This document shows, in pieces, positions 39,441 through 50,558 of a stretch of 64,000 nt of DNA. The stretch covers positions 186,001 through 250,000 of the forward strand of contig CAJVGD010000012.1 of assembly GCA_910890315.1 (NCBI GenBank). Reading direction: 5' to 3'. Made by a program: the position numbers and the translations under genes. Source of the DNA: Serendipita indica DSM 11827. Lineage: Eukaryota; Basidiomycota; Agaricomycetes; Sebacinales; Serendipitaceae. Position 1 is the first letter of the stretch. Each line of letters begins with the position of its first letter. The notes under the pieces were generated by a model, which did no database searches, had not been told where the DNA came from, and worked only from the letters and a program-made list of their open reading frames with translations.

Positions 39441-39875
39441 TAGGGGCGAAAAGTGTAGGATGGGGAGAGAGGCCTTGACTGTGTTCCGGCAAACTGCCCA
39501 AGCTTGATATACCCGTGGTCCTCACAGCCCTTGCACGTGCGAAACGGCAAACGGACAAGGGAAATCATTCACTATTTTCAGTCAGCAGCCGGACGGACCC
39601 AGGGCTAGTTCGCGAAGGCCCGAGAGAAACCAAAATAAAAAAAATTTAAGAGAAAATCCGTTTGCGTATCAGCCCATGAGGTTGGTGGGAAGCACTGGAA
39701 ATTTAGGTTATGTACAGAACTTGTCCCCGTGGAGGATGCCGAAGATAAGATAAAATGGGCTCTCTTTGAAAGTCCGCTACCACGATGTATGTCAGAAAGA
39801 GTCTAGCAGCCTCCTTGGCACGGATGTCCCTACCTGGTTATCACCTGGTCTTCTTTTCGCGCGCTAGCGCGCCCG
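39441..39875. other. Intergenic region
   Basis: 435 bp: promoter of the single-exon gene (both flanking genes are on the minus strand) and 3' region of the Smr gene. An A-rich patch lies near 39630-39655. No gene seen. Confidence 0.5.
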
Positions 39876-40980
39876 CTACATGGCCACGCATTGCTCGTCG
39901 TCCCTCTCCAAGCGGCGCTGGATCTCGTCAACCCCCATGCCTCGCTCGCCACGTTGAGGACCGTTGAGCTGGACAATAAGGACACCAGCATTGTTTGGGT
40001 CGATTTGTGCAGCCAACTGGTATCTGCCAAAAGGCCGGTCAGATCCTCGACAAGGCTTGGGAGAAGGGCGAGAGGAACGCACTTGACCATGAGCTCCTCG
40101 ATCGCTGGTTTCAGTTTGGCGACATGGCCCTGAGAATGCAATCCTTTGCCTGCGAGCAACGTGAATGGCATTGTTGTAGGCACGCCCCTCTACGAACCAA
40201 CGATGAAATGAATGTCCGAGTCGCCACGTTGCTGAGCTGCCTGAATGGCCTGCTCAGATCGAGCTATCGCCTCTTTCACATAGAGCCCGTGCAGATCGAC
40301 CTCGTTGAGTGCAGAGTCGGTATTGTTTGCTGGCGCGGGTCAAGTGAGGGAATCGGCTACGAGGACGGTCACGTACCATGGAATATCCAATCGCAAGCTT
40401 GTCGATTCAGTTCCTCCATCTCTGCCTTGTGCCGCTTGCCCTCCTCGGACAGTTGCTTTGCGCGTGCCCCATCACCAGACTCGTACGCCCGCTTGCTATC
40501 CTCAAATGCACGTCCCATCGCATCCCCCGCCTGGTTCGCACGTTTCCGCAAGTCGAGATCTGATTTCCGGTCAGGAGTCGAAAACACGCCGGAGACGAAC
40601 ACTCACAATGTGGGTTATGTTGGTTGACTTGATTCTCGTCCTATAAATCCATCACATGAGTACACAAAGTGGCGCAACGTCTCGTAAAAAACCACACGCA
40701 CGACGCGCTGGTGGAGGGGTCTGGGTGGACGGCCGCTCGGAGCATGTTGACCAGACGGTGGAGAGGGAGGTTTATGTGACTTTGTAGGCTTCTGTTGGTA
40801 TTGCTGAGGTGGTTTTGGGTGCGCTGGTGGTTGGTATGTGGGCTGTTGGGCGTGTTGTGGGGCCGAGGGTTGCTGAGCTCCTGGATATCCAGCGTTTGGA
40901 GCCTGGGATTCCTGTTTTGTGGGCTTTTGAGAGCCACAAAGAAGCTGGAAGACTTGAAGGAGAATGTCGAGGAGCCCCAT
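39876..40980 (-). CDS. Smr-domain protein with DUF1771
   Basis: Six exons: 40980-40705, 40640-40607, 40559-40377, 40329-40198, 40149-40083 and 40023-39876, giving 279 aa. A hydrophobic start (MGLLDILLQVFQLLCG) is followed by a Pro/Gln-rich linker. Next come a DUF1771 helical module (LRKRANQAGDAMGRAFEDS) and a C-terminal Smr domain with NEVDLHGLYVKEAI and the GKGLHSQGHVAKLKPAI motif (GxxxHS-type). Eukaryotic Smr/DUF1771 proteins bind or cleave nucleic acid, some in ribosome quality control (Cue2 type). The DLHG Asp/His are present, so nuclease activity is possible. The hydrophobic N-terminus might anchor it to a membrane. Confidence 0.88.
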
Positions 40981-41189
40981 GGCTGTTCCGGAGATGGCGG
41001 CAGGGTTCAACCTGCGCTGGCAGCTCTTTGAGCGTCGACGTTCCTGAGGAAAATATATCAGGCTTAGACGTATTGTACAGCATAGTATCATATTCTGGAT
41101 TTCAGAGTCGCGAGTCATCGTGACCGTGAAGATATCCAAGATGGTGCTATCAAATAAACAATGAAAATGAAATAGACATATAACGCAAG

Positions 41190-44100
41190 TCATACAGGTT
41201 GGTTGGGCACAATAAGCTTGAGAAACTCCTTGTAACGGTCATCTTTCCCAAATTCTTCAATACATATTCCTATGGTCTCTTGTAAGAGCGTGGCAGCCTC
41301 TTCAAGTTGGCCGCCCTTGCATAATGTCATACAGAGGCTATAAGAGGCGTTGAGCGATTCTGGATGACGTTGTCCAAGAATCTCATGGCGCAGAGAAAGG
41401 ATCTCTCGCTCTATTTTCTCTGCTTCTTCCAGTCGATCACGTTGATATAGAACGTTGGCAAGATTGGTCATCGCAGAAATGGTGTCTGGATGCCGTGGTC
41501 CAAGAATCTCCAGCTGCAGAGCGAGTACATCTCGCTTCATCTTTTCTGCCTCGTCCAGCTGACCACGGGAGTGCAAGGTCGTTGCAAGGTTGTTCATTGC
41601 TCGAATGGTGCCTGAATGCCGTGGTCCAAGAATCTCCAGCTGCAGAGCGAGTACATCTCGCTTCATCTTTTCTGCCTCGTCCAGCTGACCACGGGAGTGC
41701 AAGGTGGCTGCAAGGTTGTTCATTGACAAAATGGTGTCTGGATGACGTGGTCCAAGGATCTCCAGCCGCAGAGCGAGTACATCTCGCTTCATCTTTTCTG
41801 CCTCGTCCAGCTGACCACGGGAGTGCAAGGTGGTTGCAAGGTTTCCCATTGCAGAAATGGTGTCTGGATGCCGTGGTCCAAGAATATCCAGCTGCAGAGC
41901 GAGTACATCTCGCTTCATCTTTTCTGCCTCGTCCAGCTGACCACGGGAGTGCAAGGTGGTTGCAAGGTTTCCCATTGCAGAAATGGTGTCTGGATGCCGT
42001 GGTCCAAGAATCTCCAGCTGCAGAGCGAGTACATCTCGCTTCATCTTTTCTGCCTCGTCCAGCTGACCACGGGAGTGCAAGGTGGCTGCAAGGTTTCCCA
42101 TTGCAGAAATGGTGTCTGGATGCCGTGGTCCAAGAATCTCCAGCCGCAGAGCGAGTACATCTCGCTTCATCTTTTCTGCCTCGTCCAGCTGACCACGGGA
42201 GTGCAAGGTGGTTGCAAGGTTTCCCATTGCAGAAATGGTGTCTGGATGCCGTGGTCCAAGAATCTCCAGCCGCAGAGCGAGTACATCTCGCTTCATCTTT
42301 TCTGCCTCGTCCAGCTGACCACGGGAGTGCAAGGTGGTTGCAAGGTTGTTCATTGACAAAATGGTGTCTGGATGACGTGGTCCAAGAATCTCCAGCCGCA
42401 GAGCGAGTACATCTCGCTTCATCTTTTCTGCCTCGTCCAGCTGACCACGGGAGTGCAAGGTGGTTGCAAGGTTTCCCATTGCAGAAATGGTGTCTGGATG
42501 CCGTGGTCCAAGAATATCCAGCTGCAGAGCGAGTACATCTCGCTTCATCTTTTCTGCCTCGTCCAGCTGACCACGGGAGTGCAAGGTGGTTGCAAGGTTT
42601 CCCATTGCAGAAATGGTGCCTGAATGGCGTGGTCCAAGAATCTCCAGCCGCAGAGCGAGTACATCTCGCAGAATCTTTTCTGCCTCGTCCAGCTGACCAC
42701 GGGAGTGCAAGGTGGCTGCAAGGTTTCCCATTGCAGAAATGGTGTCTGGATGCCGTGGTCCAAGAATCTCCAGCCGCAGAGCGAGTACATCTCGCTTCAT
42801 CTTTTCTGCCTCGTCCAGCTGACCACGGGAGTGCAAGGTGGTTGCAAGGTTTCCCATTGCAGAAATGGTGTCTGGATGACGTGGTCCAAGAATCTCCAGC
42901 TGCAGAGCGAGTACATCTCGCTTCATCTTTTCTGCCTCGTCCAGCTGACCACGGGAGTGCAAGGTGGTTGCAAGGTTTCCCATTGCAGAAATGGTGTCTG
43001 GATGCCGTGGTCCAAGAATCTCCAGCTGCAGAGCGAGTACATCTCGCTTCATCTTTTCTGCCTCGTCCAGCTGACCACGGGAGTGCAAGGTGGTTGCAAG
43101 GTTTCCCATTGCAGAAATGGTGTCTGGATGCCGTGGTCCAAGAATCTCCAGCCGCAGAGCGAGTACATCTCGCAGAATCTTTTCTGCCTCGTCCAGCTGA
43201 CCACGGGAGTGCAAGGTGGTTGCAAGGTTTCCCATTGCAGAAATGGTGTCTGGATGCCGTGGTCCAAGAATCTCCAGCTGCAGAGCGAGTACATCTCGCT
43301 TCATCTTTTCTGCCTCGTCCAGCTGACCACGGGAGTGCAAGGTGGCTGCAAGGTTTCCCATTGCAGAAATGGTGTCTGGATGACGTGGTCCAAGAATCTC
43401 CAGCCGCAGAGCGAGTACATCTCGCTTCATCTTTTCTGCCTCGTCCAGCTGACCACGGGAGTGCAAGGTGGTTGCAAGGTTTCCCATTGCAGAAATGGTG
43501 TCTGGATGCCGTGGTCCAAGAATCTCCAGCCGCAGAGCGAGTACATCTCGCTTCATCTTTTCTGCCTCGTCCAGCTGACCACGGGAGTGCAAGGTGGCTG
43601 CAAGGTTGTTCATTGACAAAATGGTGTCTGAATGACGTGGTCCAAGAATCTCCAGCTGCAGAGCGAGTACATCTCGCTTCATCTTTTCTGCCTCGTCCAG
43701 CTGACCACGGGAGTGCAAGGTGGTTGCAAGGTTTCCCATTGCTGAAATGGTGTCTGGATGACGTGGTCCAAGAATCTCCAGCCGCAGAGCGAGTACCTCT
43801 CGCTCCATCTTTTCTGCCTCATCCAATTGACCGCAACTATACAACGCACTACCAAGTTTACCCATCACCCACATCGAACTTTTATGCTTTAGACCATGAT
43901 CCTGCTGAACTTGGTAAAACGCAGTCTCTAACAGTTCTCGACAAGTCTTCCAGTCACCCAATGGATGATAAAGCTTATAGAACGCCAATGCGTGTGCCAT
44001 ATTCTCTGATTGCACCGATTGTGGGATCTTGGTGGCGTGTGGAAGTAGTTGCCAAAACCGCGCATTGCTACCCTCAACTGGCCGGATCGCACCAAGTATC

Positions 44101-46500
44101 AGTTGAGTAGTCGCACGCGCGTACTCTCGATTATCCTCCTGACTAGAACAATCCTTGATGTACATCTGAAGTAGTGGGTGGACGGCGTAGAATAGTCCAT
44201 CAGTCGAAACATGGATAAATGATGCGCGTGTAGCCGATTCCACGATCTCTTGGAATTCGACCTCGTCCCACGTTGAGCCCAGAATCTCCTTGAGCTTCTG
44301 GATGACTGATTTGTCACCCTCAGGGGGAGGATAATCGTCCAGGACCGTGTATATTGCGAAACCGGCCTCTGTCGAGTGCTGGAACAAAGAGATCGGAATA
44401 TCCGAATGGTGAAGAAATGCACACAGCTTTAGGAGCTCTTGTGTCTTTGTCGGTAGGGTTTGGAAAGACAGGTCGAATGCAGCGTACGTCGAGGATGTAT
44501 ATTCATTCCCGATATCTGGCTGCTTCCGTAGAAGTCGCTTTCGATGACTTCGCAACGTATCAAGGTACGTGTCGAGCCGGCGTGTCTTGCGAATATATGA
44601 CCCCGCTTGAGTAATCGCCAGCGCCAGCATCCCTAGCTCCTGAACAATCTCCACAGACTTGGTATCGGACGTGGGTGTGACATTAGCGAGCTTATGAAGG
44701 AGATTGATTGCCTCATTCTCCTCCAGTCCACCAACAGGAACAGCACCATCCGGAGCGTAGCTTATGCACTCGCTGTTCCTTGTGGTGATTAGAATTGCTC
44801 CATGGACGCAAACAGGGAGATATGGGCGGAGGTTGAGATCTGGCGAGTCGGCATTGTCGATAAACAGCAGCCAGCCCCTTTCCTTGCCGCCGAGGTAGGC
44901 GACTGCATCCTTCCAGGTCATCTTGTTGTACTCTGCCCCCAATGAGCGAATCGACCGTTCCAAGTCTGCTTCTATCTGCGTTTGACTGGAAGCGTCAACG
45001 AAAATCACCCGACTGAAGCTGGAAACAAGTCAGAGATTCTCCAGAAATCGCTATAGATCTTACCTGGAACCATGCTTCCGAACCCAGCTGGTTGCGAGTT
45101 GAGTTTTGCCTGAACCCCCGATTCCATGTAGTATACACCGCAGTTGATCTTGTACGCTCCCCGGAAGCAGCTTCTGTGTGATCAGGGACTGAATCTCCTT
45201 TCTCTCGACATAGCTCCTTGACACCGGTGGACAGGGCTTCGCCACTATCATTTCCTGAGAGATGACCTCTCCCTTTGCCGCACCTGCGTACTCATCAGCT
45301 AAGCAGAGGCGATGAAGTGACTACAAACTGCGACAGCTGTCCTCTGTAATCCACTTCTCCTGTACCGCAGCAGACGCGCTGTCGACATAGTCTTTGAGAT
45401 GGTGGTGAATCGTCTTATAGTTGTCGTCCTCCTTGGATGAGAATCGAACTAAATCGCGGTGATTCGCATGAAGGATCGTTGTCGTCGCCTTGCGGTCGCC
45501 AGATATAGTGGCCGAGTGATATGAAACATTCTGTTGCTCATTCAGTATATGATTCCTTATTGAGGATTCACCACCAAGTCTTCTCGATTCCCAATACCGG
45601 ATGTCGCATATTCCGCGCAGAAGAAGATGCTGTTGATATTCTCGCTCGCCGCGAGGTACAGACTCTGGATATTCTCTAGTTCAGATGAATGGGGTCGAAG
45701 GTCCTTGAGGAGAATGTCTGTTGTTTCCATATAGGCCGATGCCAAGCGGTTGATTGCCTCGAGGACGCTAGTACTGTCGAGGCCAGAGTGAGGGGTCCCG
45801 AAGAATAAGATGGCATGCGTGGATACAAGAATGTCCCGGAGCTCGCCCTTGGATGCCAAACTCTGATTATGACAAATGACGAGAGCCTAGGAGAGCATCA
45901 GCGATTAGTCTCATTGGAGCTTGTGTGACGCACCCATTTGAGAATGATACCCCCTAGGTCGTGTGCTACGAAAATGATCGGACGCTAGTTGCTGTTCAGT
46001 GGAAACCGGCAAGGAAGTGTAAATTACGGACTCGAGGATTGTCTTTCCGCATCCGTGAGAGTGCCTGAGCCAGTGTCTCGGCATGTCGACGCATAGTCAG
46101 AGTTGATACGCATTCTGTACTGCGAGTGTCGGCGTCGTAACCATATAGAAGAATTCGAGCGTTGGATATGTCGGTAGGCAAGAGGTCACGTAGCCACAAG
46201 ACCCCTCCATCTGTCGTCCACGTCTTCTCTCTATGTCCTTGCAAACCATGGATAGCGATAATACTGTCAGGCCAAGTGAGCGGCGAACACGTGTAATGAG
46301 CGGCGCACTTACTCGACGGTAGGGTTAGTCCCAGAAGCAATTTCCAGAACCCCGAGATTATCTATCTTCGACTCGAGCTTCAAAGATGATGGCCTGCTAC
46401 TCTTGGGCGGATCCAGAGGTCCAGGTGTGGATTCGCCCTTCTTCTGCGGCGATGGGGAGCGACGCAGGATGTTTCTCAGACGTAAACGAGTTTTGAGCAT
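41190..46500 (-). CDS. NLR-like STAND protein: alpha/beta-hydrolase-type domain, NB-ARC-type P-loop domain, tandem TPRs
   Basis: Seven exons: 46500-46313, 46263-46032, 45984-45934, 45886-45575, 45530-45329, 45283-45064 and 45018-41190, giving 1677 aa. Residues 60-310 form a SesB/lipase-like alpha/beta-hydrolase domain (IIAIHGLQGHREKTW, FFGTPHSGLD). Its nucleophile elbow reads AHDLGG, with Asp149 where Ser is expected. A nucleotide-binding domain follows, with Walker A GIGGSGKT (382-389) and Walker B LLFIDNAD (452-459), then ILITTRNSE and a winged-helix-like region. From about 799 there are some 19 nearly identical 42-aa TPRs of kinesin-light-chain type, then two decayed ones. Fungal proteins of this layout mediate non-self recognition and regulated cell death; the TPRs are the likely ligand sensor. 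The donors of exons 2 and 4 are weak. No stop interrupts the 3.8-kb last exon. Confidence 0.88.
41436..43829 (-). repeat. Tandem array of about 19 x 126-bp TPR-coding repeats
   Basis: The unit is 126 bp (42 codons, reading QLDEAEK...LHSRG) with almost no nucleotide difference between copies. Variation is confined to a few codons: MK or IL before RDVLAL, Q or R before LE/LD, PD/SD/SG after GPRH, SAMG/LSMN/RAMN, and AT or AA. Combinations recur in blocks. Because the period is a multiple of three, copy-number change keeps the frame. The same property leaves long open frames on the opposite strand, which are shadows. Flanking units at both ends are diverged, as expected if homogenisation works in the centre. 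Confidence 0.95.
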
Positions 46501-47288
46501 CGTTTACAGTCAGAGTTGGCTGGGAACAAGTGTGCTCGTTTCTTTGCTAAACGGTGCGGCGCTAAACAGCTGGCAATTAGGAGAATGGCAGCAAGATCGG
46601 ATGGCCGGCTTTGCTTCTTGACACGACGATAAACAAAAATCACCCGTCTAGCTTCTTAGACTGGATAATTCTTGCAAAGGTCGGATTCATCAACCCGGCG
46701 GTCACAACGTCCAGGCCTCCATCACAAATGTGATTAGCCTTGAATCAATCTCAGAGCGTCACACACATATCTGGTTCAACTTGTTTTTTCAACAGGTTAA
46801 ATACACAACTGTACCACTGGCCAACCCTAGGACAGCGCACACGAGACGAAATCCACAAACCAACAGAAGACGAGAGACGACGCACGAGAGTCGGATAATG
46901 GAACACTGATGGAACAAACGGTATTTTCAAGAGGGGAGGTATCGGAGGGGAAGAGGTGGTGAAGAGGAAGACGAAGGGAGGGCAAGGAGTCGGACGCGGG
47001 GCTTTAATGGACATTTTGGTAGAGTACTAGGCGGTCAAGGGTGGCATGAGGAGTTGTTCAATGTTATTGTTCGTTCGTCTGACCGAGGACCGGCCAAGGG
47101 CGGGCTGAGAGCATAATCAAGAAACAACGACGCGAGGAGAAAACGAATGGTGGGGTAGTGCATGAGGTGGGTTGTTTGGGCATACTTTTGTGGCTGGCAG
47201 GTGGACCGAGCCGTTCCATAATTGTTATCAGGGGTGTTTGGAATCCAAGTCCAGTTGGTCTATATCGGGAATAAAAATCAAAGGTTGT
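46501..47288. other. Intergenic region between NLR-like and bZIP genes
   Basis: 788 bp: upstream region of the NLR-like gene and 3' region of the bZIP gene (both minus strand). Short open frames only. I see no terminal repeats or transposon remnants beside the repeat-bearing gene. Confidence 0.5.
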
Positions 47289-49780
47289 TCACACCTTGAC
47301 GACGAGTCCCATCTTCTTCTTGCCAAGAGAGATGCTGCTCCTAGTGCGTCCAGCAATCTTCGACTTTTTCGAGACGCGGATGCGGGCCTTGAGCTTCTCA
47401 CCGGCCGCGGCCTGGATCATGGCACGAGACCAAGCGGGGAGCGTCGAGAGCGAGACGTCGACATCGACGGGTGCAGTTGGCTTTTGTTCTCCAGAGAGGA
47501 CAGTGGCGAGCGTCGCACCTTCAACTGGAGTCCTGGAGCCTTCCATCGACTCTTCGAATGGTGGTGGCGTCGCCCATCGCTCCGAGATATTCTCCTCGGT
47601 TCGCGAGTTGTCCGAATTGGGAGATGCCGCCTCGTCGTTGGTCATAGTCTCGGGTGCGAGGGTGCTTGCGCCAGTGCCGACAATATCCTCACTCAAAAAG
47701 TCTTGCCATCCCGCCCACGATCCCCAGTCAGCAGCAAAGGAACCAGTACCAAAGTCGACACCCGAGGCCTCGAGTGGCGGCAGTGGCGTACCGTCCCAAG
47801 CGAGCTCGTTTGCCTTGAGGCTGCCGATGGATTGACGTGGTCGTGGAACGCCACAAGGAGAGATGCGGACTTTAATCTTGCCATCATCGTCTTTGCCAAC
47901 CTCATCCGCGAGGACAGGCATCTCAAAATCGACAACGTACGAGCTGCCTTGCTTGCCTTGGCTCGCGGCGTTACCTTCTTCTTGTTCCCATGGCTCGACC
48001 TCGACCTCCATTTCGTCGTCTTCATCAATTGAATCGAGAGACTCGAAACGGTTGCCACCCTCCCATCGCTCTAGAACATTGTTGAATAGAGACGGGAATG
48101 CAGCGCTCGTCGCAGAGCCAGACGGCTCATAGGTGATCCTGGTCGGCTGAGCACTACCACCGCGCATGTTGAGCTGGTGTTGATGGGGCATCGAGAGGAG
48201 CGTGAGGGAAAAGACGAGAACCATAAGGTTGAAGCCTGGACCATGACGAGACGAGTCCTTTTCCTTGAGAGCAGAGCTGAGGACAGAGCCATCGAGACTG
48301 GAGATTTCGCTGCGAGGCGATTGGGCGACAGAGGGAGAGTGCGCCATCTTGAGGGCCTCTTGGACGGTGAAAACGGGTTCCTCGACCTTGGCTTGCTCGG
48401 CAATACGAGCTTGCTCCTCGAGTTGGGTCTTCAACGCTTGTTCGCGCTCCTGAGCCTCGCGGAGCATTGCTTGCAGGCGCTGGACTTCTTCTGAAGCCTG
48501 ATTCGACGGTTCGGGGTTGCCACTTTTCAGGCGTGCATTTTCTTCGAGGACCTCGGCAAGGCGACTATGTGTCTAATTAGTAACCGATCTCCCAGAAATA
48601 CGCCGACCAAAATTAGACGCACATTTCCATCTGCTCAAATTCTTCCCTTTTACGTTGGCGAGAGAGGAACGCAGCCGCGCGGTTCTTCACGAGGCGGGCC
48701 TCGCGCTTGCTCAAACCTGTTACATCCGGGGGGACAAAGTCTGCAACGGCGATACGATTGCCTCCGCGTCGTTTGGGGGCTGGTGTAGAAGCGCCACTGT
48801 CCGAGCCTGTAGAGGCTTGCTTTGATCCAAGGCTCTTGTTGGTGGCTCGTTTCGATGAGCCGTCTGCATTGGACGCTGTATCCGATTTTCGCGCCGCGTT
48901 TGTCGAGGCTGGGCGGCCGATCTTGGAATCTTTGTTTCGGCCGCCGTTGGCTCCGCGGGAGCGCTCCTTGTATTCATCTGTACCATCTTCGTCGTCCATT
49001 TCGTCTCCATCGTCTTCATCATCTTCCTCGTCGAGGTCCATGCTGGCAGCGCGGGAAAAGACCGAGGGGGTCTGGCGGTTAAAGCTGTGAGTGGCGTTGA
49101 CCGGTTCAGGCTTGATGCCAGTCAACGGAGCCACAACGGACGGAGCTGAGGCGGGGCTCGTTTGGGAAACGGAGACTGCAGCTGGGCTGACTGTCGCAAC
49201 AAGCATATCATCGTTGGACGCGCGCCCAGAGACGGTGGGAGAGTCGTACGGGCCCGTGGAGAGCACAGGCAATAGTGGATATGAGCCTGTTCGCAGGAAG
49301 TCAGCATCGCCTCGAGGTTGACGCGTACTGAACGGACGTAAAGGCCACGCCCCCCGTGTAAATTAAAATTTTATAGAAACACGCACCGTACGGATATCCA
49401 GGAAAACCAGAGGCATTTTCTGGCATCAACGAAAAGGTAGAGCTCAGTGCAGACGAGGCCGGGGCTTGTGAACCAGCGGAAAATCCGGTGTGAAGGTCTG
49501 GCGCGCCGAGCACCGAGGAGCGGAGATGAGCAGCGGCATCCCAAGTAAATGCGTCTGGGATGGTTGAAGAGGTAGGATCAATGTCAGCGCCGAAAGCAAA
49601 GCTGGGCGAGTCTATGAGTTCACTGTCGTCGTGGGGAAGCGACGTAAGGGCGTCTGGGATTGGAGAAAGGAGTGCGTCCCAGTTTGCAGCCTGACTGGAG
49701 ACAATATCGAGTGCGCTGGGCGGGGCAGAGGCAGAAGTAGAGGATGGAGCGGCCTGGTGGGTGTTGCCAAAGCCTGACAT
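47289..49780 (-). CDS. bZIP transcription factor
   Basis: Three exons, 49780-49387, 49286-48623 and 48564-47289, give 777 aa. The start MSGFGNTHQAAPS was preferred to an in-frame ATG 36 bp upstream. The basic region is KNRAAAFLSRQRKREEFE, followed by a leucine-zipper heptad run (MEIRLAEVLEENARL, then RLQAMLREAQERE) that exon 3 continues, so the zipper spans the splice site. An acidic block (DLDEEDDEDDGDE) and Ser/Lys linkers precede it. The C-terminus is acidic, then basic (RSSISLGKKKMGL). The AAFLSRQRK signature resembles ATF6/Hac1-like stress regulators, but I cannot distinguish subfamilies by eye. No unconventional (Ire1-type) intron is evident. Confidence 0.85.
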
Positions 49781-50558
49781 GGTCGAGGACGAAGGAAAGC
49801 GTTTTGAAAACTTCATGGGACAGGACGCGATGCCGCTATTAGGCTGTGGGAGCGGGCTATTAGTGGCTGCGAACGGGGGAAGGGCGAACACAACGGACGA
49901 GTGAGAATGGGGCCGGACGTACTGTTGAAGAGAGTAGGACGTCGTCTCGAGAATGCTGCGGATATTGTGGATAAAATAGATGGTCGTGGTTGGAGTCGAA
50001 GATGAGAAACCAAGGAGAGGGGCGGTGACCTGAACTTAGGCTCGGCTACTTTGTGGGACAACGGCGGCTGCCGACTTTGGGAATCTAACAATATGCCTCG
50101 CGCATCTCCACGTTGACCTCTGAATTCTCAACGCACCTGCAGGCATATCCTATCCTCGTGTTCAACTCGTCTATCCCCTATTTCCTATGCCATTTTGCAG
50201 CCACCAGCACTTTGCACCAAACTATCCCCCCACGGATATACTATGGCTTCTTTGCTCCCTGCCAACTCCCCGCATTTCCCATCCATTGCCATGTGACGGC
50301 TAATCCAGCCCTAAACTACGCTACCTCTTCGGGGATCGCTGTTGACTACTTGCGCTGACCAGTCGGTCTCGTGCCCGCGGTTGTTGCGACGTCGCCCGCG
50401 AAAGCTCGGAAATTCTCGTCCCTAGTCGCTGCCACTCAGTTAGCCCACTTCTATTTCTTTTTCTTTCCGTCTCCAGAAGATTCCGGCCAACACCCTTCCC
50501 GAAACCGTTTCAGCTGCGGAGAAACACAGAGAGGACGACGTTGATTCTTATTGCATAA
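49781..50558. other. Intergenic region upstream of bZIP gene
   Basis: 778 bp between the bZIP start and the 3' end of the MAPR-type gene (both minus strand). Pyrimidine-rich on the plus strand near 50400-50480. A long leader with small upstream open frames is possible for the bZIP mRNA. No gene recognised. Confidence 0.5.

Noticed and set aside
41436-43829. CRISPR-like regular repeat array
   Set aside because: There are no unique spacers; the units are contiguous 126-bp coding repeats in a eukaryotic gene.
41495-44110. Very long open frames on the plus strand across the TPR region, one of 871 codons and others of 200-330 codons
   Set aside because: They are antisense shadows. A 126-bp repeat with period divisible by three keeps any stop-free frame open through all units. 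The minus-strand frame encodes recognisable TPRs joined to the NB domain.
46501-47288. Transposon or terminal repeats next to the repeat-bearing NLR-like gene
   Set aside because: I found no inverted or direct terminal repeats and no transposase or reverse-transcriptase motif in the flanks or anywhere in the window.
47172-48032. Plus-strand open frame of 286 codons opposite the bZIP gene
   Set aside because: Composition is random-like with no domain. The minus strand carries the continuation of a leucine zipper protein.
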